From ZC4RG19 sp017577565 (lineage in GTDB: Bacteria; Actinomycetota; Acidimicrobiia; Acidimicrobiales; VFJN01): a stretch of DNA of 64,000 nucleotides. A model generated the notes under the pieces. That model was given only the letters and a program-made list of their open reading frames with translations, searched no databases and was not told where the DNA came from. The stretch lies in the NCBI GenBank assembly GCA_047459075.1, contig VSCH01000001.1, forward strand, positions 1-64,000. The letters are read 5' to 3'. The translations under genes and the position numbers were made by a program. Below are positions 36,155 through 45,984 of the stretch, piece by piece (the stretch's first letter is position 1; each line of letters begins with the position of its first letter).

Positions 36155-36544
36155 TCAGCGCCGGCGCTGGGGCTCGTACAACACGACGGCCTGGCGGAGC
36201 GGCACGAGCTCGCGGCGGTACTGGCGGTGCACCTCGGCGACCGCCTCGGCGGCCTTGCGCCGGGTCTCCTCCAGCTCGGCCCGGAGGCGCTCGATCTCGG
36301 CCTCGAGCTGCAGGACCCGCTGGACGCCCTGGAGGTTCAGGCCCTCGTTCGTCAGCTGCTGGATGCGGCGCAGCTGCGCGATGTCGGCGTCGCTGTACCG
36401 GCGGCTGCCGCCGGGCGTCCTGGCCGGGTCGACCAAGCCCTTGCGCTCGTAGATGCGCAAGGTCTGGGGGTGCACGCCGGCCAGCTCGGCCGCGACCGAG
36501 ATGACGTACACCGCTCGTGTCGACTCACGACCCTCGGGTCGCAT
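36155..36544 (-). CDS. hspR: MerR-type heat-shock repressor HspR
   Basis: A 129-residue MerR-like regulator. The winged helix (about 13-80) reads YVISVAAELAGVHPQTLRIY, then GGSRRYSDADIAQLRRIQQL, exactly the HspR pattern, with a coiled-coil C-terminus (85-115). HspR binds HAIR operators with DnaK as co-repressor and shuts off dnaK, clpB and small heat-shock genes. It is the last gene of dnaK-grpE-dnaJ-hspR, 13 nt after dnaJ. HAIR-like sites are visible upstream of dnaK and clpB. The ATG at 36544 has AGAGGTGAT upstream. Confidence 0.95.
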   Translation of the reverse strand: MRPEGRESTRAVYVISVAAELAGVHPQTLRIYERKGLVDPARTPGGSRRYSDADIAQLRRIQQLTNEGLNLQGVQRVLQLEAEIERLRAELEETRRKAAEAVAEVHRQYRRELVPLRQAVVLYEPQRRR

Positions 36545-36557
36545 CGCTCATCACCTC

Positions 36558-37685
36558 TCACTCGACCCCGAGGTGGGCTCGGGGTGATCTGCCGTCGGTG
36601 GCGGCCGCCAGGGCCTCGACCGCCTTGCGCTCCTCGTCGGTCAGCCGCTGCGGCACCGCCACCTCGACGGTCACCAGCAGGTCGCCGGTGCCCCTGGTGG
36701 TCGGGACGCCCCGGCCCCGCACCCGGAAGGTCCGCCCCGAGCGGGTGCCCGCGGGGATGCGCAGGGTCACCGACCCCCCGTCCAGCGTCGGGACCCGGAT
36801 GTCGGCCCCCAGCACGGCCTCGGGGAAGGTGATCGGGACCGTGATCGTGAGGTCCCGGCCCCGGCGACCGAAGATCGGGTGGGGGCCGACCCGCGCGGTG
36901 ACGTACAGGTCGCCCGGCGGGCCGCCGTTGCGGCCCGGCCCGCCCCGGCCCTTCAGCCGGATGCGCTGGCCGTCGTCGACGCCGGGCGGGATGCGCACCT
37001 TGACCTCGCGGGGCCGGCGCTCGACCCCGGAGCCCCGGCAGGTGGGGCAGGGGTCCTCGACGAGGAACCCCTGCCCGCCGCACCGGGGGCACGGCTGCGA
37101 GAAGCTGAAGAACCCCTGGTTCTCGTCGACGACGCCCCGACCGCCGCACCGGGGGCAGGCGTGCGGCGTCGTGCCGGGCCGGGCGCCGCTGCCGTGACAG
37201 GTCGAGCAGACGGCGTCGCTGGTCAGGTGCAGCGTCGTGGTGATGCCCCGCACCGCGTCCTCGAAGTCGAGGTGCAGGTCGGCCTCGAGGTCCTGGCCCC
37301 GGCGGGGGCCGGTGCCCCGGACGCCGCCCGCCCGCCGCCGGCCGAAGAACCCGCTGAGCACGTCGCCGAGGTCGCCCAGGTCCTCGAACCGGAACCCGGC
37401 ACCGGGGCGTGCGCCGGCGCCGGCGCCCCCGAACATGCCGCCCATCGGCCCGAGGCGACGGACCTCGTCGTACTCCTTGCGGCGCTCGGGGTCGCCGATG
37501 ACGTCGTACGCGGCGGAGATCTCCTTGAACCGCTCCTCGGCCGTGGGGTCACCGGGGTTCGCGTCCGGGTGGTACTTGCGGGAGAGCTTCCGGTACGCGT
37601 TCTTGATCTCCTTCTGGGACGCGTCCTCGCTGACCCCGAGGATCCGGTAGTAGTCCTTCTCGAACCACTCGCGCTGCGGCGCCAT
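36558..37685 (-). CDS. dnaJ: Co-chaperone DnaJ
   Basis: A 375-residue type I J-protein that delivers substrates to DnaK and stimulates its ATPase. The J-domain (about 11-76) has the HPD triad in RKYHPDANPG. A Gly/Phe region (80-115) follows. Four zinc-binding repeats read CSTCHGSG, CPRCGGRG, CPRCGGQG and CPTCRGSG. The C-terminal substrate domains include RIPPGVDDGQRIRLKGRGG. 25 nt after grpE. The DnaJ1 type, N-terminus QREWFEKDYYRILGVSED, is the actinobacterial operon form. Confidence 0.97.
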   Translation of the reverse strand: MAPQREWFEKDYYRILGVSEDASQKEIKNAYRKLSRKYHPDANPGDPTAEERFKEISAAYDVIGDPERRKEYDEVRRLGPMGGMFGGAGAGARPGAGFRFEDLGDLGDVLSGFFGRRRAGGVRGTGPRRGQDLEADLHLDFEDAVRGITTTLHLTSDAVCSTCHGSGARPGTTPHACPRCGGRGVVDENQGFFSFSQPCPRCGGQGFLVEDPCPTCRGSGVERRPREVKVRIPPGVDDGQRIRLKGRGGPGRNGGPPGDLYVTARVGPHPIFGRRGRDLTITVPITFPEAVLGADIRVPTLDGGSVTLRIPAGTRSGRTFRVRGRGVPTTRGTGDLLVTVEVAVPQRLTDEERKAVEALAAATDGRSPRAHLGVE

Positions 37686-37710
37686 CGGGCCCTGTCGTCC
37701 TCCCCTGCGC

Positions 37711-38414
37711 TCAGTCGGTCACCTTGACCATCGCTGGACGGAGGACCTGGCCGCGCCAGCGGTAGCCGGGCCGCAGCACCTCGGCCACGACGTGCTCACC
37801 GCCGTCGCCCGGCTCGTGCACGACCGCCTCGGCCTCGTTGGGGTCGAACGGCTTGCCCTCCGGGTCGATGCGCTCCAGGCCCTCCTTGCTGAGGGCCCCG
37901 TACAGCGCGGAGAGCACGGGCTCGACCGCGTCGGCGCCCTGGGCGAGCGCGGCGTCGCAGGCGTCCAGCACGGGCAGCAGGCTCTCGACGAAGCTGCCGA
38001 GGGCCCGGTTGATCGCCTCCTGCTGCCGGCGCTGGACCTGCTTGCGGTAGTTCTCGAAGTCGGCCTGGGCGCGCTGGTACGCCTCGAGGTACTGCGCCCG
38101 CTCCTCGAGGAGCGCCTCGAGGTCGACCTCGACCTTCTCGGCCGCCGCCCGGAGGTCGTCGTCCGGCTCTCCGGCCTCGGCGGTCGCCCGGTCGCCGCCG
38201 TCCGCCCGGTCGCCGTCGGGCGCCTCCTCGCCCTCGGGCGCCTCGGTGTCGTCGGCGGCCGCCGGGGCGCGCTCGTCGCCGCCCGCGTCCGTGGCGTCCG
38301 CGGGCGGCGCGGCGTCGGCCTCGACGGTGGCCCGGTCCTCCTCGGGGACCTCGGAGGGCTCGGGCGGGCCGGTCGATCGGTCGTCGTCGGTGGGTCGGTT
38401 CGTCGGCTGGTCGC

Positions 38415-38418
<4 letters not shown>
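37711..38418 (-). CDS. grpE: Nucleotide exchange factor GrpE
   Basis: A 235-residue DnaK exchange factor. The first 95 residues are an acidic, low-complexity extension (Asp/Glu/Ala/Pro). A coiled coil at about 95-150 follows (LEALLEERAQYLEAYQRAQADFENYRKQ), then the beta-domain ending VAEVLRPGYRWRGQVLRPAMVKV. The GTG at 38418 overlaps the dnaK TGA (GTGA). The acidic tail is longer than in E. coli but usual for actinobacteria. Confidence 0.95.
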
Positions 38419-40253
<1,835 letters not shown>

Positions 40254-40312
40254 GGGAAGGGCCTCCGTGGGGGTACTGGTCGGTTGGGGAGATCGTCTTT
40301 CAGCTGGGGCCC

Positions 40313-40341
40313 ACGATAAAAGTTGAGTGCGGTATTCGCAA
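40313..40341 (-). promoter_or_regulatory. dnaK operon promoter
   Basis: -35 TTGCGA (40336-40341) and -10 TATCGT (40313-40318) on the minus strand with exactly 17 nt between them. The spacer and -35 lie within the inverted repeat. Confidence 0.7.
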
Positions 40342-40345
40342 CTTT
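40319..40345. promoter_or_regulatory. HspR-type operator (HAIR-like) upstream of dnaK
   Basis: AAAGTTG and CAACTTT are perfect 7-bp arms separated by 13 bp, 27 bp in total, the same size as the clpB site. Read as GTTGAGT-N7-TCGCAAC, its left half matches HAIR (CTTGAGT) at six of seven positions. It covers the -35 to -10 spacer, ideal for repression. Confidence 0.8.
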
Positions 40346-40432
40346 GGGACGCCGGCCCGGCCGCCGGCCCGCCCGGGGGCGGCGACGCCCCGGCGCGTGG
40401 CCGTCCGGAGCGCACGCCGGGGCCGCCCGCAC

Positions 40433-40438
40433 TACCGT
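40433..40438 (+). promoter_or_regulatory. -10 box of polytopic membrane protein gene (leaderless type)
   Basis: TACCGT, 9 nt before the ATG at 40448. Confidence 0.45.
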
Positions 40439-40447
40439 GACCCGGCG

Positions 40448-41746
40448 ATGACCACGCCTGGGGGAGCGTCGCCGGGGGGCGCGGGGGCGGCCACCGCCCC
40501 GGGGCCGGGCGGCGCGCGGGGCGCGGCCGCGCCCCCGGCGGCCGGCCCGCCCGCGGCCCGGCGGGCGGCGAGCGGCGAGCGGCGGCTCGGCGACCGGGCC
40601 CTCGCCGCGCTGACCGCCGCGCTGACCCTCCCCGTCCTCTGGATGGGCTACGGGACCGACATCGACGTGCCCGACGTGCTGCGGGCGGGCGAGAGCATCC
40701 GCCGGGGCGACTACCTACCGTCCCGCCCGCCGGGCGTCCCGGTCTTCGAGGCCGTCGTCGCCGCCCTCGACCCGATCGGCGGCCACCTCCTGATCAACCT
40801 GGCGACCGCGGTCGCGGGCGGGGCGACCGTCCTCGGCATCGCCCGGCTCGTGCGGGAGTGGGGCCACGTCAACGGCGACGTGCTGGCGGTGGCCTTCCTC
40901 GTCTCGCCGGCCACGCTCATCGCGTCCACCTCGACCGCCGACTTCGTGTGGGCGACGGCGTTCCTCGTCTGGGGCGCGCTCTGGCTCGGGCGCGACCGGC
41001 CCGTGCCCGCCGGCGTGCTGCTCGCCCTCGCCGTCGGCACCCGGCTGTCGTCGGCCCTGCTCGTCGCCGCAGTGCTGGTGGCCGACGGCTGGGACCCGGC
41101 CCACCGGCGCCGGTGCGCCCGGGCGGCGCTCGTGGCCCTGCCCCTGAGCGTGCTGCTGTACGTCCCCTCGTGGCTGGCCTACGACCGCTCGGCCGAGGTC
41201 CTCGACACCGCCGAGGGCTGGCGGGGCGTGGCCAACAACCTGGGCCGCTTCGCCTACAAGAACTACGCCACCGCCGGCCCGGCCCTGCTCGTGGTCGTCG
41301 CGGTCGCCGCCCCCGCGCTGGTGGCGGCGCTGCGCCGGTGGGGCGACGACCCGCTGCTGCGCCTCGGCGTCGGTGCCTTCGCGGTCAGCGAGGCGCTCTT
41401 CTTCGTGCTGCCCTGGAAGTACAACCACCTGCTGCCCGCGCTGCTCGGCCTGCTGCTGTGGCTGGGCGCGACGCGGCGCAACCACCGCCGGTTCCTGTGG
41501 GTGCTGGTGGTAGCGGTCGCCGTCAACGGGCTGGTGGCCTTCCGGCCCCTCGCCCCCGACGAGGCCGAGGTCGCCCGCTCCGGCCGCTGGGACCCGGCGC
41601 TCGTGCCCGGGCTGCTGGTCAACGACATCGCCTGCCGGCTCGACGCCATGCACGAGGACCCGCCGCCCTACAACCGGGTGGCCTGGCCCTGCACGCTGAA
41701 GCCGCTGCGGGGCGCCACCGACGACGGGGCGGACGGCCGGGGCTGA
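40448..41746 (+). CDS. Polytopic membrane protein, GT-C-like, unknown function
   Basis: A 432-residue protein with a disordered Gly/Ala/Pro N-terminus (1-40) and about 10 transmembrane helices. An early extracytoplasmic loop reads GYGTDIDVPDVLRAGESIRRGDYLPSRPPG. An Asp-containing first loop after helix 1 and a later large loop (YKNYATAGP) resemble GT-C glycosyltransferases that use polyprenyl-phosphate sugars. Without a clear family signature this stays an inference. It is divergent from dnaK and convergent with trpG. A role in cell-surface glycosylation would fit the neighbouring polysaccharide genes. Confidence 0.75.
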   Translation: MTTPGGASPGGAGAATAPGPGGARGAAAPPAAGPPAARRAASGERRLGDRALAALTAALTLPVLWMGYGTDIDVPDVLRAGESIRRGDYLPSRPPGVPVFEAVVAALDPIGGHLLINLATAVAGGATVLGIARLVREWGHVNGDVLAVAFLVSPATLIASTSTADFVWATAFLVWGALWLGRDRPVPAGVLLALAVGTRLSSALLVAAVLVADGWDPAHRRRCARAALVALPLSVLLYVPSWLAYDRSAEVLDTAEGWRGVANNLGRFAYKNYATAGPALLVVVAVAAPALVAALRRWGDDPLLRLGVGAFAVSEALFFVLPWKYNHLLPALLGLLLWLGATRRNHRRFLWVLVVAVAVNGLVAFRPLAPDEAEVARSGRWDPALVPGLLVNDIACRLDAMHEDPPPYNRVAWPCTLKPLRGATDDGADGRG

Positions 41747-41763
41747 CCCGCCGGCCGTCAGCC
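41741..41763. terminator. Bidirectional terminator between membrane protein gene and trpG
   Basis: GGCTGAC / GTCAGCC, a 7-bp perfect stem with a 9-nt loop. Both stop codons of the convergent pair lie in the stem. Confidence 0.45.
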
Positions 41764-42348
41764 GGTGGGGGCGCCGGCCCCGGCGAGGAAGTTGCGCAGC
41801 AGGTCGTGCCCCCGGGCGGTGAGCACCGACTCGGGGTGGAACTGCACGCCCTCGACGCCGAGCTCGCGGTGGCGCAGGCCCATGACGACGCCGTCGTCGG
41901 TCCAGGCGGTCACCTGGAGCACGTCGGGCAGCGTCTCGCGCTCGACCACGAGGCTGTGGTAGCGGGTCGCCTCGAACGGCGACGGCAGCCCGGCGAACAC
42001 GCCGGTGCCGTCGTGGTGGACGAGGGACGTCTTGCCGTGCATGATCTCCGGCGCCCGCACGACCCGCCCGCCGTAGACCTGCCCGATGCACTGGTGGCCG
42101 AGGCAGACGCCGAGCACGGGCCGGCGGCCGGCGAAGTGCTCGATGACCGCGTTCGACACACCCGCGTCCTCGGGGCGGCCGGGACCGGGCGAGATCAGCA
42201 CGGCGTCGGGGTCGAGCTCGACGATCTGCTCGAGGGTCAGCGCGTCGCACCGGTGCACCAGGGGCTCGGCCCCCAGCTCGCCCAGGTACTGGACGAGGTT
42301 GTAGACGAAGCTGTCGTAGTTGTCGATGACGAGGACCCGCGGCGCCAC
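41758..42348 (-). CDS. trpG: Anthranilate/aminodeoxychorismate synthase glutaminase subunit
   Basis: Class I glutamine amidotransferase of 196 residues that feeds ammonia to a chorismate-using synthase. Motifs are VLVIDNYDSFVYNLVQYLGELG, LISPGPGRPEDAG, the nucleophile GVCLGHQCIGQ (Cys near 82) and GVEGVQFHPESVLT (His/Glu). No TrpE or PabB partner is in the window, so it may serve tryptophan or folate synthesis, or both. A lone trpG near crgA recalls the gene order close to the origin in mycobacteria. The GTG at 42348 is supported by TAGCCT 8 nt upstream. Confidence 0.9.
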   Translation of the reverse strand: MAPRVLVIDNYDSFVYNLVQYLGELGAEPLVHRCDALTLEQIVELDPDAVLISPGPGRPEDAGVSNAVIEHFAGRRPVLGVCLGHQCIGQVYGGRVVRAPEIMHGKTSLVHHDGTGVFAGLPSPFEATRYHSLVVERETLPDVLQVTAWTDDGVVMGLRHRELGVEGVQFHPESVLTARGHDLLRNFLAGAGAPTG

Positions 42349-42356
42349 GGCCGCCG

Positions 42357-42362
42357 AGGCTA
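42357..42362 (-). promoter_or_regulatory. -10 box of trpG (leaderless type)
   Basis: TAGCCT on the minus strand, 8 nt before the GTG at 42348. Confidence 0.5.
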
Positions 42363-42415
42363 CCGGGCGGCGCCGGCGCCCCGGCGGCCCCCGTCCCCCG
42401 GGCCTCGGGCCGCCG

Positions 42416-43399
42416 TCAGTAGGGCTTGGTCAGGAAGCGCCGGACGTTGCGGGGCGTGACCTTCCGGGCCAGCCGCCACAGGCCCCGGCGGGCGTCGGCC
42501 CGGTTGCGGCGCACGCTGAGGTCGATCAGCTCGGTGACGTCGGGGTCGTCGCCGTGGCGCTCGCGGCACTCGACGGCGACGTCGAGGGCGTAGGGGTGGT
42601 TGCCCGAGGCGAAGGCGCAGGCCCACAGGCGCAGGTAGTCCTCGCGCGGCGCCCCGACCTTCTCGAGCCACGCCAAGGTGCGGAGGTAGCGGGGCCCGAC
42701 GGCCACCGGGCTGGGCTTCAGCGCGAACTCGAGGCGCCGCCGGTCGAGCTTCGTGCGGGGGCGCAGCATCGCCTCGCAGGTGCCGGCCCGCAGCCGCACC
42801 GCCTCGGTGAGCTCGAGGTCGGCGAGCCAGAAGCCCCGCTCGACCATCCAGCGGTGCAGGTCGCCGAAGGTGTCCTCGCCCTCGTAGTAGGGGTCGATCC
42901 CGGGCTCGGCGTCCACCGCCATGACCGTGGCCAGGAGCGGCTCGTCCAGGCTCGCGAGCAGACGGAGGTCGGTGCCCTGGGTGTCGAGCTTCAGCCAGTC
43001 GACCCGGGCCAGCCCGGCGTCGGCCAGCGCCCGGCCGAGCGTCGTGGCCGGCACCTCGACCTCGCGCACGACGCCGAAGCGGTAGGCGTGCAGCCACGGG
43101 GCCGCCGCGTCCTCCAGCGGGCGCAGGGTGCTCGACGCCGTGGGGTTGGCGGTGAGGAAGAAGCGGGCGGTGGCGCGGTCGGGCTCGGCGACGACCGCCT
43201 TGTCGACGACCACCCGCCGGCCGCGCTCGCTCGCCTCGGTGTGCATCTCGCGCCGGTCGGGGTCGAAGCCCACGTAGGTGGCGTGGCCGAGCAGGGGGCG
43301 GAAGGCGCGGAAGGGCTCCAGCGACGCGCCGACGTCGACCAGGGTCAGCGAGATCCCGGCCCGGTCGAGCACGGCGAGCGCCCGGTCCATCGCCGTCAC
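42416..43399 (-). CDS. FkbM-family methyltransferase
   Basis: A 327-residue SAM-dependent methyltransferase. The class I motif LTLVDVGASLEPFRAFRP and YVGFDPDRRE (about 20-50) are followed by the FkbM region VDWLKLDTQGTDLRLLASL and AVDAEPGIDPYYEGEDTFGDLHRWM. FkbM enzymes methylate hydroxyls of sugars, antibiotics or surface glycans. The C-terminal 100 residues are an extra helical, basic domain. The GTG at 43399 has GGAGGAG 4-6 nt upstream; ATG 43390 is an alternative. It might decorate the exopolysaccharide (inference). Confidence 0.85.
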   Translation of the reverse strand: MTAMDRALAVLDRAGISLTLVDVGASLEPFRAFRPLLGHATYVGFDPDRREMHTEASERGRRVVVDKAVVAEPDRATARFFLTANPTASSTLRPLEDAAAPWLHAYRFGVVREVEVPATTLGRALADAGLARVDWLKLDTQGTDLRLLASLDEPLLATVMAVDAEPGIDPYYEGEDTFGDLHRWMVERGFWLADLELTEAVRLRAGTCEAMLRPRTKLDRRRLEFALKPSPVAVGPRYLRTLAWLEKVGAPREDYLRLWACAFASGNHPYALDVAVECRERHGDDPDVTELIDLSVRRNRADARRGLWRLARKVTPRNVRRFLTKPY

Positions 43400-43447
43400 G
43401 GTGCTCCTCCCCAGCGTCGCCCGGCCATGGGCGGCGACTGTACCCGG

Positions 43448-43484
43448 GCGCCGGCCGGCGGGCCCGGCCCGGGGCGGCCGGCGC
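43448..43484 (-). terminator. Terminator after ppx/gppA
   Basis: GCGCCGGCCG / CGGCCGGCGC, a perfect 10-bp stem with a 17-nt loop immediately after the stop codon of the Ppx/GppA gene. Confidence 0.5.
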
Positions 43485-45068
43485 TCAGGCCGGGGCGCCG
43501 AGGGGCTCGGGCTCGGCGCCGGCGCGTGCGACCACCGCCACCGGCCGGTCGAGCGCCTCGGACAGCAGGGCGCTGCGGGCGTTGGCCGCGTAGAGCTCGA
43601 GCGACACGTCCTGCCCCTCGGCCGGCACGGCCTCGACGACCAGCCGGTCGCCGTCGGTGCGGGCGCCCACCGCGGCGACCCGGGCGCCGTGGTTGCGGTC
43701 GAGGCCGACCGCGACCCGCAGCAGGCCGGCCAGCACCCGGACGCGGCGCTGGTCCTCGGGGGCGAGCGCGGCGAACTCCGGGTGCTTCCGCTTCGGGTGC
43801 GACTTGCGGTGGTAGCGGGCCACGAGGGCGATGAGCTCGATCTCGTGGTCGGTGAAGCCGAGGAGGAGCTCGCTGTTGCGGATCAGGTAGTAGCTGTGCC
43901 TGTGGTGCCCGGCGTGCGACACGAACAGGCCGACGTTGGCGAGCAGCGCGGCGGCGTGGAGCACCTCCCGGCTGTCGTCACCCAGCCCGTGCAGCCCGGC
44001 GGTGGCGTCGAACAGCTGGAGGGCCAGGTCGGCGACCTGCGCCGAGTGGGCCGGGTCCTCGTCCATGCGCCCGGCGAGCTGCAGCACGCTGCGCCGGCGC
44101 AAGTCGGAGAGGTGGTGGAGCGAGCCGCCGTGCCGGCGGCGCCAGGTGTCGAGCAGCACGCCCTCGCGCAGGGCGTTGGACGAGAAGGTGACCTCGCCGA
44201 CGTCGAGGACGTGCATCACCTGCTCGAGGATCAGCGAGCCGCCGAGGATGATGTCGGCCCGGCGGGCGTCGAGGCCGGGGATGCGGGCCCGCTCCTTCGC
44301 GGTCGGCGCCTTCAGCAGCCGCCGCACGACCTCGTCGACGTCGTCCCGGGAGACGGTCGTGGCGTTGAGCGTCCGGGGCGGCGGGCGGCCGTCGCGCGCC
44401 GCCGCCCGGGCGGCGGCCATCGCCACGATCGTCTCGATGGTCCCGGACGACCCGACGAAGACCTCGAACCCGGCCCGCCGCAGCCGGGGCGCGACCGGCG
44501 CCAGCAGCGCCTGCACGTCGCGGCGGCACGCCTCGACCCCCCGCTTCGACACCCGGCCGCCGGGGAAGTGCCGCTGGGTCAGGCGGATGGCGCCCATCTT
44601 CAGGCTGCGCGAGGTCAGCACGTCGGTGCCGACGCCGACGACCAGCTCGGTCGAGCCCCCGCCGATGTCGCACACGAGGACCCGTCGGTCGAACACCGGC
44701 ACGGCCCGCAGCACCCCGAGGTGGATCAGCCGGGCCTCCTCGAACCCGGAGATGACGTCGACCTCGACGCCGACGGCCCGGGCCCGCTCGAGGAACTCGT
44801 CCCGGTTCTCGGCCTCGCGCACGGCGGAGGTCGCCACCGCCCGCACGGGCGCGCCGTGGATGGCCGCCACCTGGGCGAACCGGCGCAGCGCGGCGATGCC
44901 CCGGTCGATGGCGTCGGGGGCTAGGCGCTTCATGTCGCCGGCGGACGACCCGAGCCGCACCATCTCGCGCTCGCTCTCGAGCACGTCGAGGCGGTCGTCG
45001 TCGACGCGGGCCACGACGAGGTGCACCGAGTTGGTGCCGATGTCGATGGCCGCGAGCGTGGCGCTCAC
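43485..45068 (-). CDS. Exopolyphosphatase / pppGpp phosphohydrolase (Ppx/GppA family)
   Basis: A 527-residue two-domain enzyme that hydrolyses polyphosphate or pppGpp. The actin-like N-terminal part (1-305) has AAIDIGTNSVHLVVARV, AVATSAVREAENRDEF, CDIGGGSTELVVG and VGSSGTIETIVAMA. The C-terminal HD-type part includes ELLLGFTDHEIELIALVARYHRKSHPK. The GTG at 45068 gives the standard family N-terminus. It is divergent from crgA. Ppx and GppA activity cannot be separated by eye. Confidence 0.93.
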   Translation of the reverse strand: MSATLAAIDIGTNSVHLVVARVDDDRLDVLESEREMVRLGSSAGDMKRLAPDAIDRGIAALRRFAQVAAIHGAPVRAVATSAVREAENRDEFLERARAVGVEVDVISGFEEARLIHLGVLRAVPVFDRRVLVCDIGGGSTELVVGVGTDVLTSRSLKMGAIRLTQRHFPGGRVSKRGVEACRRDVQALLAPVAPRLRRAGFEVFVGSSGTIETIVAMAAARAAARDGRPPPRTLNATTVSRDDVDEVVRRLLKAPTAKERARIPGLDARRADIILGGSLILEQVMHVLDVGEVTFSSNALREGVLLDTWRRRHGGSLHHLSDLRRRSVLQLAGRMDEDPAHSAQVADLALQLFDATAGLHGLGDDSREVLHAAALLANVGLFVSHAGHHRHSYYLIRNSELLLGFTDHEIELIALVARYHRKSHPKRKHPEFAALAPEDQRRVRVLAGLLRVAVGLDRNHGARVAAVGARTDGDRLVVEAVPAEGQDVSLELYAANARSALLSEALDRPVAVVARAGAEPEPLGAPA

Positions 45069-45119
45069 ACCACACACTCTCGCGGACGCAGGGCCGGAAG
45101 GCGACGATGCCGCGCCGTC

Positions 45120-45125
45120 TAACCT
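45120..45125 (+). promoter_or_regulatory. -10 box of crgA (leaderless type)
   Basis: TAACCT, 7 nt before the ATG at 45133. Confidence 0.5.
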
Positions 45126-45132
45126 CGTCGCC

Positions 45133-45429
45133 ATGGCCAAGCCTGCCAAGCGCCGCGTCAAGGGCGGCGGCCGCGTGACGCCGAAGGCGCGCCCCGCGCG
45201 GACCGACACGCCCACCCCGTCGGGCCGCTACACACCGCCGATCCCCCGCGAGCAGCGCTCCAGCCCGGCGTGGGTGCCGGTGACGATGTTCTCGCTGCTC
45301 GTCCTCGGCCTGGTCGTGATCTTCCTCAACTACCTCGACGTGCTGCCGGGCGGGATGAGCAACGCGTACCTCGGCGTCGGCCTCCTGGCCATCTGCGGCG
45401 GCATCATCACCGCCACGCAGTACCGCTGA
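45133..45429 (+). CDS. crgA: Cell division protein CrgA
   Basis: A 98-residue membrane protein of actinobacteria that recruits FtsI and other divisome parts. The basic N-terminal tail (AKPAKRRVKGGGRVTPKARP) is followed by helix 1 (WVPVTMFSLLVLGLVVIFLNYL), the LPGGMSNAYLGVG loop and helix 2, ending with TATQYR. This is the CrgA layout. It lies divergent from ppx/gppA and within 3.4 kb of trpG. Confidence 0.92.
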   Translation: MAKPAKRRVKGGGRVTPKARPARTDTPTPSGRYTPPIPREQRSSPAWVPVTMFSLLVLGLVVIFLNYLDVLPGGMSNAYLGVGLLAICGGIITATQYR

Positions 45430-45471
45430 CGGCTCCGCAGCGTGGCCGTACGCGCGCGATCCGGTGACGCG

Positions 45472-45491
45472 GATGTGACCGAAGTTACATC
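45472..45491 (+). terminator. Hairpin downstream of crgA
   Basis: GATGTGAC-CGAA-GTTACATC folds as an 8-bp stem (one G-U) with a CGAA tetraloop, about 42 nt after the crgA stop. No U-run follows. It overlaps a second palindrome (45484-45499), so another role is possible. Confidence 0.35.
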
Positions 45492-45499
45492 GATGTTAC
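45484..45499. repeat. Palindrome GTTACATCGATGTTAC
   Basis: A 16-bp near-palindrome with a perfect ACATCGATGT core, in the 151-bp convergent gap between crgA and the zinc-ribbon gene. Function unknown; unusually AT-rich for this DNA. Confidence 0.5.
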
Positions 45500-45511
45500 G
45501 CGTCCCCAGGC

Positions 45512-45520
45512 TTGTCCACA
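45512..45520 (+). promoter_or_regulatory. Single DnaA-box-like sequence
   Basis: TTGTCCACA matches the high-GC actinobacterial DnaA box. Only one copy is seen, so this is not an origin by itself. The gap otherwise holds only the hairpin and palindrome just upstream. Confidence 0.45.
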
Positions 45521-45580
45521 GGGTGTGAGGAAACCTGGCACCCGAGCTGCCGGCGCGAGCGGCCGGCGGTCGGCGAGCGG

Positions 45581-45922
45581 TCAGTCGCTCACCGAGACGA
45601 GGTCCATGTCCTCCATGCAGTGCCGCGGCGGCTCGGGGTCCTCGGCGTTGGCGGTCGTCATCCGCACCTCGGTGCCACACAGCGAGCACCGGTAGAGCAG
45701 GCGCACCTTGCGGAGCTCGCCGGGCGGCGGGGGCTCGGGCGGCGGCGTCGCCAGGCCGCCCAGCACGGCGAACCCGAGCTTGAGGATGACCCAGCCGGCC
45801 ACGACCGCCAGCGCGACGGCCAGCGGGCTGGCCCGGGTGAGCAGCCACGCGGCGACGCCCGCGACGGCCAGGGTGGCCACGGTCGGCCACGTGATCCTCG
45901 GACGTCGGCGGGCGTCGGCCAC
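45581..45922 (-). CDS. Small membrane protein with C-terminal zinc-ribbon
   Basis: A 113-residue protein with two transmembrane segments (about 12-30 and 33-55), a Pro-rich linker (PPPEPPPPGE) and a cytoplasmic-type C-terminus with YRCSLCGTEVRM and RHCMEDMDLV. The CxxC pair plus His-Cys could bind zinc. Function is unknown; similar short proteins occur in actinobacteria (family recollection, not checked). The GTG at 45922 is supported by TACGAT 6 nt upstream. It is transcribed toward crgA. Confidence 0.78.
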   Translation of the reverse strand: MADARRRPRITWPTVATLAVAGVAAWLLTRASPLAVALAVVAGWVILKLGFAVLGGLATPPPEPPPPGELRKVRLLYRCSLCGTEVRMTTANAEDPEPPRHCMEDMDLVSVSD

Positions 45923-45928
45923 GCGGCC

Positions 45929-45934
45929 ATCGTA
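45929..45934 (-). promoter_or_regulatory. -10 box of zinc-ribbon protein gene (leaderless type)
   Basis: TACGAT on the minus strand, 6 nt before the GTG at 45922. Confidence 0.5.
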
Positions 45935-45984
45935 GGGCGGGGCCACCGGCGTCCCGCACCTGCCGGGCCCCGCCCCGCGACGCC

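Noticed and set aside
45512..45520. Origin of replication suggested by a DnaA box near crgA and trpG
   Set aside because: There is only one box, no dnaA or dnaN gene, and no box cluster or long AT-rich region. I kept it only as an isolated site.
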